Source of the DNA: Planctomycetota bacterium | Lineage (GTDB): Bacteria > Planctomycetota > Phycisphaerae > Phycisphaerales > SM1A02 | DNA length: 64,000 nt | NCBI GenBank assembly: GCA_003671025.1 | Contig: QWPW01000018.1 | Coordinates: 1 to 64,000 of the forward strand | Reading direction: 5' to 3' | Part shown: piece by piece, positions 16,763-26,326 of the stretch | Position numbering within the stretch: position 1 is the first letter of the stretch | Layout of the letters: every line of letters begins with the position of its first letter | The notes under the pieces: generated by a model | Told to the model about the DNA's origin: nothing | Seen by the model: the letters and a program-made list of their open reading frames with translations, nothing else | Databases searched by the model: none | Made by a program: the position numbers and the translations under genes

Positions 16763-18114
16763 ATCAAGCTGATTCTGACAGCACCGCAACAAACGCACCA
16801 AGCGAGAGTGCGCGGCTGGGTGAGCGAACATCGTTGCTCACGCGCAAGGTGCACGCGCTGTTGGCGCTTACCGATTTGTGTTACGCCATCGCGGTGATCG
16901 TGAGCGCGCCGCTGTGGTTGCTGCGCATGATTTCGACGGGGAAGATTCGCACGGATTGGCCCGCGCGACTTGGTCGCGGTGTCACCCGTGCATTCACCCA
17001 ACGACCGTGCATTGTCATTCACGCGGTATCGGTGGGCGAGGTCAACGCGATTCGCGGATTGGTGGCGCGTCTGGCCGCGGATTCGACCAAGCCTGAGATC
17101 ATCGTGAGCGTTTCCACCGACACGGGCATTGCGCGCGCGGCGTCGCTCTTTGGCGCGCAGCACACAGTGGTGCGCACGCCGTTTGATTTCTCGTTCGCCG
17201 TGCGCATGTGGCTTGATCGCTTACGACCAGATCTATTGGTGTTGGTTGAGTTGGAACTCTGGCCCAACATGACGCGCCTCGCGCAGGCGCGCTCGATTCC
17301 CGTGGTGGTGGTCAACGGAAGACTGAGTGATCGCAGCATTCGCGGCTATCGACGCGCGCGTTTTTTCGTGCGCTCGATGTTCGTGCGCGCCACCATGGTG
17401 TTGGCGCAAAACACTATTTCTGCCGAGCGATTCGCCGAAATGGGCGCCGAAGAAGTCTTAGTCTCGGGCAACATGAAATGGGATTCGGTGGCCATCGCCG
17501 ACAACGTGCCCGGCTCGGCGCAACTCGCGAGTGACTTGGGAATCCCATCTGGCGCGCGCGTGATCGTGGTGGGTAGTAGTGAGCCGGGCGAAGAGATTCT
17601 CTTACGCGACGCGCTGCTCGATCCCTCGCTGGCGAATGTGCGTGTGATCATTGCGCCGCGCAAACCTGAGTGGTTCGATGCGGTGGCGGCCAACCTTCCC
17701 GGATGCGTGCGTCGTTCTCGTCACGAGAAGGGAAATGAGGAGACGAAGTTCTATCTCCTCGACACCATCGGCGAATTGCGCATGGCCTACGCGTTGGCCG
17801 ACGTGGTGGTGATCGGTCGCAGCTTCGGCAAACTCTACGGCAGTGATCCCATTGAGCCCGCGAGTTTGGGCAAGGCAGTGGTCATCGGTCCACGGGTGGC
17901 CGACTTTCGCGATGTCGTGGAAACGCTGCGCACTGCGAGCGCAATTCGACAAGTCACTGCCGAAGAACTGCTGCCCACGCTGATCGTGCTCATGAATGAT
18001 CTTCGCGCACGCATGGTGCTCGCGGTCAACGCGCGCGAAACCATTCGCCGCGAACAGGGCGCGACCGCGCGCACTGCCGAGATCCTGCTCTCCATGCTCG
18101 CATCACGCGGTTGA
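16729..18114 (+). CDS. waaA: 3-deoxy-D-manno-octulosonic acid transferase
   Basis: A 461-residue Kdo transferase (WaaA/KdtA) that transfers Kdo from CMP-Kdo to lipid A precursors at the inner membrane. It has an N-terminal hydrophobic anchor (LCYAIAVIVSAPLWLLRMI), the family stretch HAVSVGEVNAIRGL, STDTGIARAASLFG, PFDFSFAVRMWLDRLRPDLL followed by LVELELWPNM, then VNGRLSDRSIRGYRR and GNMKWDS, and the C-terminal donor site with GRSFGKLYGSDPIEPA. The GTG at 16729 lies inside the end of the TlpA-like gene; a TTG at 16759, overlapping its stop as TTGA, is an alternative. Its presence implies an LPS-type outer membrane. Confidence 0.9.
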   Translation: MAHRNGQESPLNQADSDSTATNAPSESARLGERTSLLTRKVHALLALTDLCYAIAVIVSAPLWLLRMISTGKIRTDWPARLGRGVTRAFTQRPCIVIHAVSVGEVNAIRGLVARLAADSTKPEIIVSVSTDTGIARAASLFGAQHTVVRTPFDFSFAVRMWLDRLRPDLLVLVELELWPNMTRLAQARSIPVVVVNGRLSDRSIRGYRRARFFVRSMFVRATMVLAQNTISAERFAEMGAEEVLVSGNMKWDSVAIADNVPGSAQLASDLGIPSGARVIVVGSSEPGEEILLRDALLDPSLANVRVIIAPRKPEWFDAVAANLPGCVRRSRHEKGNEETKFYLLDTIGELRMAYALADVVVIGRSFGKLYGSDPIEPASLGKAVVIGPRVADFRDVVETLRTASAIRQVTAEELLPTLIVLMNDLRARMVLAVNARETIRREQGATARTAEILLSMLASRG

Positions 18115-18127
18115 TACGCTGCGACGC

Positions 18128-19873
18128 ATGGGAACGAATACAGAAATCGCAGCAGCGTTTGAGGAACTCGCGGTCCTCAGTGAACTCCTCGGTGCCAACG
18201 TTTTCAAAGTCAACGCATTCCGTCGCGCCGCACGCGCCGTTGAGTCGTTGACTGGTGAAGCGTGTTCGATGGAGAGCGCCGCGCTCAAGGCCATCGACGG
18301 AATCGGCGCGTCGACCGCCGCGAAGATTTTCGAGTTCGCCAAGACCGGCGCGATGAGCGAACTCGATGAGCTGCGCGCGCAGATTCCTGCGGGATTAAAG
18401 GAGGTTTTGGGCATTCAGGGGATTGGCCCCAAGACTGCGCGCGCCTTGTGGATCGACGCGGGCGTGGTGGATCTCTCGTCGCTCAGCGCCGCGATTGAGT
18501 CGGGTGCCGTGGCCAAACTTCCGCGCATGGGCGCGAAGACCATCGAGAACATGAAGGAAGCGATTGCGTTTGCGCAGACAGCGGTGGGGCGCATGCGCAT
18601 TGGCGACGCGATGCCTGTCGCCAACGCGTTGGTCGCGCGATTGGGCGCGCTCAGTTGCGTGCAACGTATTGCCTACGCGGGCAGTCTTCGTCGCGGCAAA
18701 GAGACCATTGGCGATCTCGACATTCTCGCGTGCTCGGAAGAATCGGGCCCGTTGATGGAAGCGTTTTGCACGATGCCAGAAGTTGCGCGAGTGTTGGTGC
18801 AAGGACTCACCAAGAGCAGCGTGCAAACCAAACACGGATTGCAAATCGATCTGCGCGTCGTGCCTCTCGAGAAGTTCGGCGCAGCGTGGCAGTACTTCAC
18901 TGGCGGCAAAGAACACAACGTTCGTCTGCGTGAACGCGCGATCGCGCAGGGCTTTCGTCTCAACGAATACGGTCTCTTCGCGGCGGATGCGTCGGGCAAG
19001 GTCGCCGATGGCGCACTTCCTGTTGCATCACGTGAAGAGTCTGACATCTATCACGCGCTCGGTTTGGAATGGATGCCGCCAACGATGCGTGAAGATCGCG
19101 GCGAACTCGATGCGTTCGTGCTTGGCGCAGCGCATACACCCATCGTCGAACAACACGACATTCGCGCGGAATTGCACTGTCACACCACAGCGTCAGACGG
19201 CGCGCTCTCCATCGATGAGTTGGTGAGCGAAGCGCAGCGGCGCGGATTTCACACCATCGCCATCACCGATCATTCCAAGAGCCAGTTCCAAGCGAACGGT
19301 CTCGATGAGACGCGGCTGCTCACGCATATTGCGGCAATTCATGCGGCGAGAGCACGATTTCCTCGCATGCAGATTTGGGCGGGCAGCGAAGTCGATGTGC
19401 TTTCCGATGGTTCGCTCGACTACAGCGACGATCTCTTGCGTCAACTCGATTGGGTCGTGGCTAGCCCGCATGCTGCGCTCAAGCAAGAGCCGCGTGTCGC
19501 CACCGATCGATTGCTCAAAGCGATTCGTCATCCGCTCGTGCATGTCTTGGGTCATCCCACCGGTCGCATCGTCAACGGTCGTCCTGGACTTGAGCCCGTG
19601 ATGAGTGAGCTCTACGCCGCAGCGCGCGAGTGTCACACCGCGCTTGAGATCAACTCCCATCACATGCGTCTGGATTTGCGCGACACCCATGTGCGCGGCG
19701 CAGTAGCCGCGGGTTGCATGGTCGCCATCAACTGCGATGTGCACGGTCTCTCGGATTACGACGAACTCGGTTACGGAATTCTCACGGCGCAGCGTGGTTG
19801 GTTGCCCAAAGCATCGTGCATCAATACGTTCGATGCGGCGGCACTCGATGCATGGCGACGAGTCAAGCGCTGA
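18128..19873 (+). CDS. polX: PolX-type DNA polymerase/3'-5' exonuclease
   Basis: 581 residues from the ATG at 18128, which matches the usual PolX N-terminus (NTEIAAAFEELAVLSELLGA); the frame upstream overlaps the Kdo transferase. Domains: helix-hairpin-helix repeats (about 1-150, with LGIQGIGPKTARAL and LPRMGAKTIENM), the polymerase-beta catalytic fold with AGSLRRGKETIGDLDILA, and a C-terminal PHP domain from about 345 with LHCHTTASDG, AITDHSKS, and the later metal-site residues GHPTGR, EINSH and NCDVHG. PolX acts in base-excision gap filling, with the PHP domain providing 3'-5' exonuclease. Follows the Kdo transferase gene by 13 bp. Confidence 0.93.
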   Translation: MGTNTEIAAAFEELAVLSELLGANVFKVNAFRRAARAVESLTGEACSMESAALKAIDGIGASTAAKIFEFAKTGAMSELDELRAQIPAGLKEVLGIQGIGPKTARALWIDAGVVDLSSLSAAIESGAVAKLPRMGAKTIENMKEAIAFAQTAVGRMRIGDAMPVANALVARLGALSCVQRIAYAGSLRRGKETIGDLDILACSEESGPLMEAFCTMPEVARVLVQGLTKSSVQTKHGLQIDLRVVPLEKFGAAWQYFTGGKEHNVRLRERAIAQGFRLNEYGLFAADASGKVADGALPVASREESDIYHALGLEWMPPTMREDRGELDAFVLGAAHTPIVEQHDIRAELHCHTTASDGALSIDELVSEAQRRGFHTIAITDHSKSQFQANGLDETRLLTHIAAIHAARARFPRMQIWAGSEVDVLSDGSLDYSDDLLRQLDWVVASPHAALKQEPRVATDRLLKAIRHPLVHVLGHPTGRIVNGRPGLEPVMSELYAAARECHTALEINSHHMRLDLRDTHVRGAVAAGCMVAINCDVHGLSDYDELGYGILTAQRGWLPKASCINTFDAAALDAWRRVKR

Positions 19874-19903
19874 TCAGGTCGTGATCAGGTACGCAAGAGT
19901 CAC

Positions 19904-22018
19904 TCATCCAACATCGCCAAGACCAAGCGCTTCGCCGTACGTGCTCATCACTTGGCGACGCATGAGTCGCTCGTCATCTGCGGCAAGCAACGGGCTGCGG
20001 GTAATCCAATCGCTTGCATCGCGACGCGCGCGTTCGAGCAAGCCGAGATCTTTGACCAGATCCGCAACCTTGAACGGCGGCAGTCCGCTCTGCCGCGCGC
20101 CGAACAATTCACCTGGGCCACGAATTGCCAGGTCGAGTTCGCTGATCTTGAATCCATCATCGGTGGAGTGAATCGCTTCGAGGCGCGCGCGGCCGTCATC
20201 AGTAGTGGGATCAGCGATGAGCACGCACACTCCGCCCTTGGAACTGCGTCCAACACGACCGCGCAACTGATGCAATTGCGCGAGTCCAAAGCGATCGGCG
20301 TGTTCGATGACCATCACGGTGGCGTTAGGAACATCGACGCCAACTTCAATCACCACCGTGGCAATCAACGCATCGATTTCGCCCGCGCGAAAGCGATCCA
20401 TCACCGCGTCGCGTTCATCGCGCTTCATCCGTCCGTGCATTCCTGCGAGACGCAGACCCGCGAGTGGTCCTTGCGCCAACATCTCAAGATGCGATGCCAC
20501 ATCCTTGAGTCCTAAGTCGGACTCTTCGACCGCGGGAACAACGATGAACGCCTGTTCGCCGCGCGCGATGCGCTCTTTGACGAACTTGTATGCGTCGAGG
20601 CTGCGCGCCTCGGTCAGGATGCGTGTGTGCACGGGCGAGCGATTGAGTGGTCGATGCAAAATCGTCGACACATCAAGGTCGCCATACACCGTGAGCGAGA
20701 GCGTGCGCGGAATCGGCGTCGCCGTCATCACCAACATGTGCGGCGTTTGTCCTTGCGGCGCCTTGCCGCGCAACAACGCGCGTTGCGCAACACCGAAGCG
20801 ATGTTGCTCGTCGATCACCGCCATGGCCAACGCGTGAAACGCAACATCACCCGTGAGCAACGCATGCGTTCCGATGATGATGTCGACGCCACCGCTGGCG
20901 GCGAGATCAAGAATGCGTCGCCGTTCACTGGTTGAAACGCTCGACGTGAGCAAGGCAACTCGCGCGGACGTTCCTTCGAGCGAGCGCGAGATCGAGGCGA
21001 AGTGTTGCTCGGCGAGCAACTCGGTCGGCGCCATCATCACCGCTTGATGTCGATTGGTCACCGCAATCAACATCGATGCCAATGCCACCGCAGTTTTGCC
21101 TGCGCCGACATCGCCTTGCAACAGTCGATTCATCGGCCGCGTGTCGGCGAGATCGCCCGCGATCTCATGGAACGTGCTCAATTGATCGGGAGTGAACGTG
21201 AAGGGAAAGCGCGCGAGAATCGACTTCTCCGTGCTCTCGCTCATCGGCAACGCGGGCGCTCCTTGCGAGGCGCGCATGCGTCGCTTGAGTGCGACGGCCA
21301 ACTGCAGCGTGAGCAACTCGTCATACGCCAATCGGGTGCGCGCTATCGCGAAGTCTGCTTCAGTTTCGGGCGCGTGCATCGAGCGATACGCCGCGCGCAG
21401 TGCCGTCAATCCGCGCTCGGCGAGAAACGCCATCGGCAACGGATCCTCGATCGCCGCGCATGCTGCATCAAGCACTTTGGCCAGGGTTTGCTCGATGAAA
21501 CGCGAGGGCAGCGCTTCACTCGACGGGTAAATCGCGCGCATGCGATTTCCTCGCGCGGCGGTGTCGTGACCAGGGACGACTTCGCTCCACTTGGGATTGA
21601 CGATCTCGAGGTAACCGCGTTCGAGTTTGGCTTTTCCCTCGACGATTCCTTGTCGCCCCGGATGCAATTTGCCGCGCATCCACGGCATGTTGAAGAAGAC
21701 CAAACGCGCCGTGCCTGTGCCATCATCAAGCGTCGCTTCGATGCGTGGCATCCGACCAAACGTGCTGCGAGAAGCCACGATGGTGCCGCGCACCGCGATG
21801 TTCATCGACTTCTCAGCGTCGGGTTTCGATTGGATGAGTTCGGTGTGCGAGGCGATCGAATCTTCGCCCTGTTCCGCCTCGACGCGGAAAGGGAAATGCA
21901 CCAGCAAGTCAGCGACGGAGTGGACGTTGAGCGCGGCAAAAGCGCGGCACCTCGTCGGGGTCACGCCCGCGATGGAATCAATGCTGGCCGCGAGAATGTC
22001 TCGTCGATCGGTGGTCAA
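19904..22018 (-). CDS. recG: ATP-dependent DNA helicase RecG
   Basis: A 704-residue RecG. It has the N-terminal wedge/OB-fold region (about 1-250, with ALNVHSVADLLVHFPFR and VRGTIVAS...), then the helicase core: Walker A GDVGAGKT, the MMAPTELLAEQH motif, GTHALL, DEQHRFGVAQR (DExH-type box), VMTATPIPRTL, and the C-terminal TVVIEVGVDVPNATVMVIE, HQLRGRVGRSSK and RGPGELFGARQSG motifs. It remodels stalled replication forks and Holliday junctions. Length matches the family. Convergent with polX and divergent from xseA (66-bp spacer). Confidence 0.96.
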   Translation of the reverse strand: MTTDRRDILAASIDSIAGVTPTRCRAFAALNVHSVADLLVHFPFRVEAEQGEDSIASHTELIQSKPDAEKSMNIAVRGTIVASRSTFGRMPRIEATLDDGTGTARLVFFNMPWMRGKLHPGRQGIVEGKAKLERGYLEIVNPKWSEVVPGHDTAARGNRMRAIYPSSEALPSRFIEQTLAKVLDAACAAIEDPLPMAFLAERGLTALRAAYRSMHAPETEADFAIARTRLAYDELLTLQLAVALKRRMRASQGAPALPMSESTEKSILARFPFTFTPDQLSTFHEIAGDLADTRPMNRLLQGDVGAGKTAVALASMLIAVTNRHQAVMMAPTELLAEQHFASISRSLEGTSARVALLTSSVSTSERRRILDLAASGGVDIIIGTHALLTGDVAFHALAMAVIDEQHRFGVAQRALLRGKAPQGQTPHMLVMTATPIPRTLSLTVYGDLDVSTILHRPLNRSPVHTRILTEARSLDAYKFVKERIARGEQAFIVVPAVEESDLGLKDVASHLEMLAQGPLAGLRLAGMHGRMKRDERDAVMDRFRAGEIDALIATVVIEVGVDVPNATVMVIEHADRFGLAQLHQLRGRVGRSSKGGVCVLIADPTTDDGRARLEAIHSTDDGFKISELDLAIRGPGELFGARQSGLPPFKVADLVKDLGLLERARRDASDWITRSPLLAADDERLMRRQVMSTYGEALGLGDVG

Positions 22019-22084
22019 TCGTGAACCTACTTCGTCGCCTCAAGTGGTGCGCGATCGAGCGCGTCCAACCGTACCATACGACCC

Positions 22085-23707
22085 GTGAAGCGACCCGCCT
22101 TCGATCCCAATCGCGCACGCGGCGACACCTTCGCGGGAGGTTTGTTCGATTCAACTCCGGTGCGACGAACAGTTGTTGCAACGGGCGTGACAGGCACTGA
22201 GCCAACGATTGAAAAGCTCGCAACGAGCGAGTCCGCCGCACCGCTCGCAGCAACCAGCAGCAACGCGACTGATTCGCAGTTGACCAGTGTCGTGAGTAAC
22301 GTCGCGCGAAGTGAACTCAATGCGCCGCATGAGTTCAGCGTCACCGAGTTCAGCAACTTGATCACGCGCGCGCTCGAAGAGGGCATGCGGGGAAACTTTC
22401 GCGTGCAGGGCGAGATCGCCAATCTCAGCAAACGCGGGCACTGGTATTTCTCGATCAAAGATGCGGGCGCGTTGCTCTCATGCGTGATGTGGACCAGTGA
22501 AGCGGCGCGGGTTGGCTTCGACGTGCGTGAAGGCGATGCGGTGGTGGTCACGGGAAAAATCGGCCACTTTTCAGCACAAGGACGCACGCAGCTCTACGTC
22601 AGCAAGTTGGAGCCGCAAGGAGTAGGCGCGCTCGAATTGCGTTTTCAAGCGTTGGTGGCACAGCTGCGCAACTTGGGATATTTTCGAGACGAGCGCAAGA
22701 AACCACTGCCCGCGTTTGCACGTTGTGTTGCGGTGGTCACCAGCGCAACAGGCGCGGCATTGCAAGATGTTTTGACCACGGCGAAGCAACGTTGTCCCGC
22801 GGTTCGCTTCATCGTGGTTGATGTTCGCGTGCAAGGCGACGGCGCTGCCGCGGAAGTCGCGCGCGCGCTGCGTGCGCTCGATGCGAGGCGAACACAACTA
22901 GGAATCGACGCAGTGATCGTCACGCGCGGCGGAGGTTCGCGCGAGGATCTGTGGGCGTTCAACGAACGCGTTGTCGCCGATGCAGCCTTTGACATGCATG
23001 TTCCACTGATCGCGGCCATCGGACATGAGGTGGACACCAGTGTGATTGAGTTGGTCGCCGATCGACGCGCGAGCACGCCCACCCAAGCAGTGATGGTGTT
23101 GCTCCCCGACATGGCCGCGATGGTCGAGCGCGCCGAACGCATCGGTCGTGAACTACGCAGCACTATGCGTTGGTCGATCAGCCAACGGCGCGAGCGATTG
23201 TCGTCGCTTCAAAAACATCCAGCACTGGCGTCGCCTGCGCTGCGTCTCGCTCGTGCGCGCGAAGTTCTTGCCGCGTTGCACAGCCGCAAACTCGCGGCGC
23301 ACGCGCGCTGGTTGACTGCATCGCGACGCGAGTTGGAGCAGCTCGGCGCACGATTGCTCGCGCAAACTCCGGCTGCCCGAGCGGCAGGAGCGCGGGCAAC
23401 GTTGGCCGTGCTTCGTCCGCGCATGCATCGCGCATTGACGCAATTGCTGAGTACGCGAAGACTCGCACTCGACACACTTGCGCACCGATTGCACTGCGCC
23501 GGACCAGAGAGCACGCTGCAACGCGGCTACTCCATCGTCACCGATGCTTCAGGCACACTCATTCGCAGCGTGCACGCGCTCAGCACAGGCGCGACGATTG
23601 CGCTGCAACTTTCCGATGGCTCTGCGCGCGCAACGATTAACAAGGTGTCGCCTCACTCGGGCAACTCCGCAGAAATCCCTCTAAGGGAAGAGACTCACGA
23701 TGGCTAA
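22085..23707 (+). CDS. xseA: Exodeoxyribonuclease VII large subunit
   Basis: A 540-residue XseA. The OB-fold domain begins around residue 85 (FSVTEFSNLITRALEE, then FRVQGEIANLSKRGHWYFSI), followed by the catalytic region with AVVTSATGAALQDVL, VTRGGGSREDLWAFNER and AIGHEVDTSVIELVADRRAS, then the long coiled-coil and a C-terminal RGYSIVTDASG segment. Together with XseB it degrades single-stranded DNA to short oligonucleotides. The first 80 or so residues are a Thr/Ala/Ser-rich extension not typical of the family, starting from GTG at 22085. The 3' end overlaps xseB by 8 bp. Confidence 0.95.
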   Translation: MKRPAFDPNRARGDTFAGGLFDSTPVRRTVVATGVTGTEPTIEKLATSESAAPLAATSSNATDSQLTSVVSNVARSELNAPHEFSVTEFSNLITRALEEGMRGNFRVQGEIANLSKRGHWYFSIKDAGALLSCVMWTSEAARVGFDVREGDAVVVTGKIGHFSAQGRTQLYVSKLEPQGVGALELRFQALVAQLRNLGYFRDERKKPLPAFARCVAVVTSATGAALQDVLTTAKQRCPAVRFIVVDVRVQGDGAAAEVARALRALDARRTQLGIDAVIVTRGGGSREDLWAFNERVVADAAFDMHVPLIAAIGHEVDTSVIELVADRRASTPTQAVMVLLPDMAAMVERAERIGRELRSTMRWSISQRRERLSSLQKHPALASPALRLARAREVLAALHSRKLAAHARWLTASRRELEQLGARLLAQTPAARAAGARATLAVLRPRMHRALTQLLSTRRLALDTLAHRLHCAGPESTLQRGYSIVTDASGTLIRSVHALSTGATIALQLSDGSARATINKVSPHSGNSAEIPLREETHDG

Positions 23708-23999
23708 GAAGACCGACAACAACGCTCTCAATGGCAACGCCGCGAACGGCAGCGCGGCCAACCTCAACTCCGTGACGAGCGCCGAGAGTGCGCGCATCGC
23801 AGCGTTGGGTTACGAGGAAGCCGTGGCAGAACTCGAAGCGTTGGTGCAATCGATTGAGTCGGGGCGGACCGGACTCGAAGCGAGTCTGGTGGCTTACGGC
23901 CGCGGTGAAGCGTTGATGTCTCACTGTCGCAATCTGTTGCAGCGTGCCGAACAAACGGTGACGCAGATGTCACTCAGCGAACTAGAGCAAGAGCGCTGA
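23700..23999 (+). CDS. xseB: Exodeoxyribonuclease VII small subunit
   Basis: A 99-residue XseB: after a 35-residue Asn/Ala-rich N-terminal extension comes the conserved helical hairpin LGYEEAVAELEALVQSIESG, then LEASLVAYGRGEALMSHCRN and LLQRAEQTV. It binds the XseA coiled-coil and is required for ExoVII activity. ATG at 23700 overlaps the xseA stop by 8 bp and is preceded by a good ribosome binding site (AAGGGAAGAG) inside xseA. Confidence 0.94.
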   Translation: MAKKTDNNALNGNAANGSAANLNSVTSAESARIAALGYEEAVAELEALVQSIESGRTGLEASLVAYGRGEALMSHCRNLLQRAEQTVTQMSLSELEQER

Positions 24000-24095
24000 A
24001 TCTTCCATGCATGAAGCGCAAGCGCAGCGCTCACCACCCTGCGCAGCGTCCCACACACGACAGTTGATTCGCGAATCACCGAACGAACACTCTGC

Positions 24096-25427
24096 ATGAA
24101 CTACGACGATTTCACGCTCTTTTACGCCATTTGGGCGCCCACGCTCATCGGCGCTCTGTTCGTCTTTCTCTTCGGCGCGTGCGTGGGCAGCTTTCTCAAC
24201 GTGTTGGTGTGGCGACTTCCAACGGGACAGTCGGTGGTCACGCCACCGTCGCGTTGCCCCATCTGCGGCCATCAACTTTCGTGGCACGAAAACATTCCCA
24301 TCCTCGGATGGTTTCTCTTGCGCGGAAAGTGCAAAGCGTGTCGCACCCACATTAGTTTTCAGTACCCCGCGATCGAATTCTTGGTCGCGGTGTTGTTTCT
24401 CGCGACATACATCGCGCTCTACGGTCCGCTCGACCGCACCGCGGATTCAATCTTTCACGACGCCGCGAGTCCGTGGTGGCATCTGCAAGGATTCGGCGCC
24501 TCGTGGCCTGCGCTCATCGTCATGTTGACCGTGATTGCGGGTCTCATCGCAATGACGCTCATCGACGCAAAAACCATGCTCATTCCCGTGGAAATCCCCA
24601 CGTTTGTCACAATCGTGGCCTTCGCTGGTTGGTTCGTGCAAGGCTTCATGCCCGAGTCGAAAGCGCTGCGCGACCTCGTCCCCATTCCCGTCGCCAGTTG
24701 GACGGTGACCTTCGCCGCGGTGGGCATGATGCTTGGCCTTGGCGTCTCGCGTTGGCTGCTCGCCACGGGACGGTTGCGCGTGAGCTTTGCCGATTGGATG
24801 GACTTCGTCAAAGAGGGCGGCGACGGCGCGGACTACCCGCATGCGCGACGCGAAATGTTGGCCGAGTTGGCGTTCTTGCTCCCGGGATTTGCTGGCGCGG
24901 GCTTGGCCTGTTTGCTCGCGTCGATACTCGGCTACACGTCAGATGAAGTGGTCTGTCAACCGATGACGCTGTTGGGCGGATCGATGTTGGGATGGATCGT
25001 CGGCGGCGCGTTGGTGTGGAGCGTGCGCATCTTGGGAACGCTTGGTTTTGGCCGTGAAGCGATGGGTTTAGGCGACGTGCATCTCCAAGCGGCAGTTGGA
25101 GCTGCGCTCGGTTGGAAGGTCGCGATCCTTGCGTTTTTCCTCGCGGTGTTCATCGCGATTGTCTGGGCCTTCGGCTCGATGCTATTGCGTCGCTTCTCGA
25201 CGTTTTTCCAACGCGAGTTTCCGTTTGGTCCGCACCTCGCGGCGGCGGCGATTCTGTTCATCGTGGCGCGCGGAGGTGTGGTCGCATCGATCGATCTGTT
25301 CGCGCGTGGCATCGAAGCGAGCGTTACTTCGATCGGGATCGCGCCGCTGGACTCGTCGCTCGATCCGAAAAAGAATTCCGAGAGACTCTTGCCCGCACAA
25401 CTTGCGCAACCACGCGATCAACGGTGA
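24096..25427 (+). CDS. Prepilin peptidase (A24 family)
   Basis: A 443-residue polytopic membrane aspartic protease of the PilD/GspO type, which cleaves and usually N-methylates type IV prepilins and pseudopilins. The N-terminal methylase domain has GACVGSFLNVLVWRLP and the zinc-type cysteine pairs C54xxC57 and C79xxC82. The catalytic aspartates are likely D157 (MTLIDAKTM) and D327 (GLGDVHL, family GxGD). It is longer than the usual 250-290 residues because of an extra loop around 205-270. No pilin or secretion genes adjoin it in the window. A 30-codon open frame overlaps its ATG as ATGA but has no ribosome binding site. Confidence 0.9.
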   Translation: MNYDDFTLFYAIWAPTLIGALFVFLFGACVGSFLNVLVWRLPTGQSVVTPPSRCPICGHQLSWHENIPILGWFLLRGKCKACRTHISFQYPAIEFLVAVLFLATYIALYGPLDRTADSIFHDAASPWWHLQGFGASWPALIVMLTVIAGLIAMTLIDAKTMLIPVEIPTFVTIVAFAGWFVQGFMPESKALRDLVPIPVASWTVTFAAVGMMLGLGVSRWLLATGRLRVSFADWMDFVKEGGDGADYPHARREMLAELAFLLPGFAGAGLACLLASILGYTSDEVVCQPMTLLGGSMLGWIVGGALVWSVRILGTLGFGREAMGLGDVHLQAAVGAALGWKVAILAFFLAVFIAIVWAFGSMLLRRFSTFFQREFPFGPHLAAAAILFIVARGGVVASIDLFARGIEASVTSIGIAPLDSSLDPKKNSERLLPAQLAQPRDQR

Positions 25428-25508
25428 AATGCGGCAAGCGCGCGTCGATGCACTGCGAGAAGGATCTCCAGTCGACCGCACCAGCCTTTTTGGAACGGAT
25501 GCCTCTTC

Positions 25509-26186
25509 ATGTTCACTGACTCCACTCGTCTTTCTCTCATTCGAAACTGCGTCGTTCTTGCGACCCTTGCGGCGGGTTCACTTCTTGTTGGTTGCGACAG
25601 CGCCAAGAAGAATGAACTCACCATGCTCAAGGAAGAGAACACGCAACTCACCATGCAGCGCGATGAAGCGCGCACCGCGCTCGAGTCGAGCGAGGCCGAG
25701 CGCCGTCGTCTCGAAGAGCAAGCAGGGGCGTTGCAGAGCAAAGTCAATGAAGTACCGCCTTCGGCAGTCGCGACCACCAACGACACCACCGATCCGAAAC
25801 TCGATCTGCCTGCGGGCGTCACTGCGGAGAATCGCAATGGCACGATCGTGTTGACCATCGAAGGTGACGTGTTGTTTGATGCGGGCAAGGCCACGCTGAA
25901 GAGCGACGCCAAGAAGACGCTCGACAAAGTGACCAGCGAGATCAAGAAGAAGTATCCCGACTCGGCGCTGCGCTTGGCCGGTTTCACTGACACCGATCCG
26001 ATCAAGAAGTCTGGTTTCAAGACCAACTACCACCTCGGCTTTGAGCGCGCGTTCAACGTCGGTCAATACGTCGTGACCAAGGGCGTCGACAGCAGCAAGA
26101 TCGAGTATTCGTCGTTTGGTCCTGAGATGGCCAAGTCGTCGAAGAAGGAATCGCGCCGCGTTGAGATCGCCATCGTCAACGAGTGA
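25509..26186 (+). CDS. OmpA-family peptidoglycan-binding lipoprotein (first copy)
   Basis: A 225-residue lipoprotein: signal with lipobox LVGC (cysteine 29), a coiled-coil of about 50 residues (MLKEENTQLTMQRDEARTAL...), a short Thr/Pro linker, and a C-terminal OmpA-like domain with GDVLFDAGKATLKSDAKKTL and GFTDTDPIK, ending FGPEMAKSSKKESRRVEIAI. The Arg of ESRRVEI and the Asp of GFTDTD are the residues that normally hold meso-diaminopimelate. It would tether the outer membrane to peptidoglycan. It ends in a strong terminator. Similar in layout to the second copy at 45470-46315 but only distantly related. Confidence 0.9.
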   Translation: MFTDSTRLSLIRNCVVLATLAAGSLLVGCDSAKKNELTMLKEENTQLTMQRDEARTALESSEAERRRLEEQAGALQSKVNEVPPSAVATTNDTTDPKLDLPAGVTAENRNGTIVLTIEGDVLFDAGKATLKSDAKKTLDKVTSEIKKKYPDSALRLAGFTDTDPIKKSGFKTNYHLGFERAFNVGQYVVTKGVDSSKIEYSSFGPEMAKSSKKESRRVEIAIVNE

Positions 26187-26212
26187 CGTCGGTCGTGATC
26201 ATCTGAAAATTC

Positions 26213-26247
26213 AAACGGCCCTCTTCATCAGAGGGCCGTTTACTTTT
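26213..26247 (+). terminator. Rho-independent terminator
   Basis: AAACGGCCCTC (26213-26223) pairs perfectly with GAGGGCCGTTT (26231-26241) around a 7-base loop, followed by ACTTTTTG. It lies 26 bp after the OmpA-like lipoprotein stop. Confidence 0.9.
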
Positions 26248-26326
26248 TGTGTCGTAATGTTGCAAACGTCGTGTTGCGGGTGTCGTGTTGCGATGGGTTG
26301 CGATCAATCATGATCACACACGCGCA

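Noticed and set aside
24007-24099. 30-codon frame overlapping the prepilin peptidase ATG as ATGA
   Set aside because: No ribosome binding site, low-complexity composition and a homology-poor peptide; the overlap could be chance.
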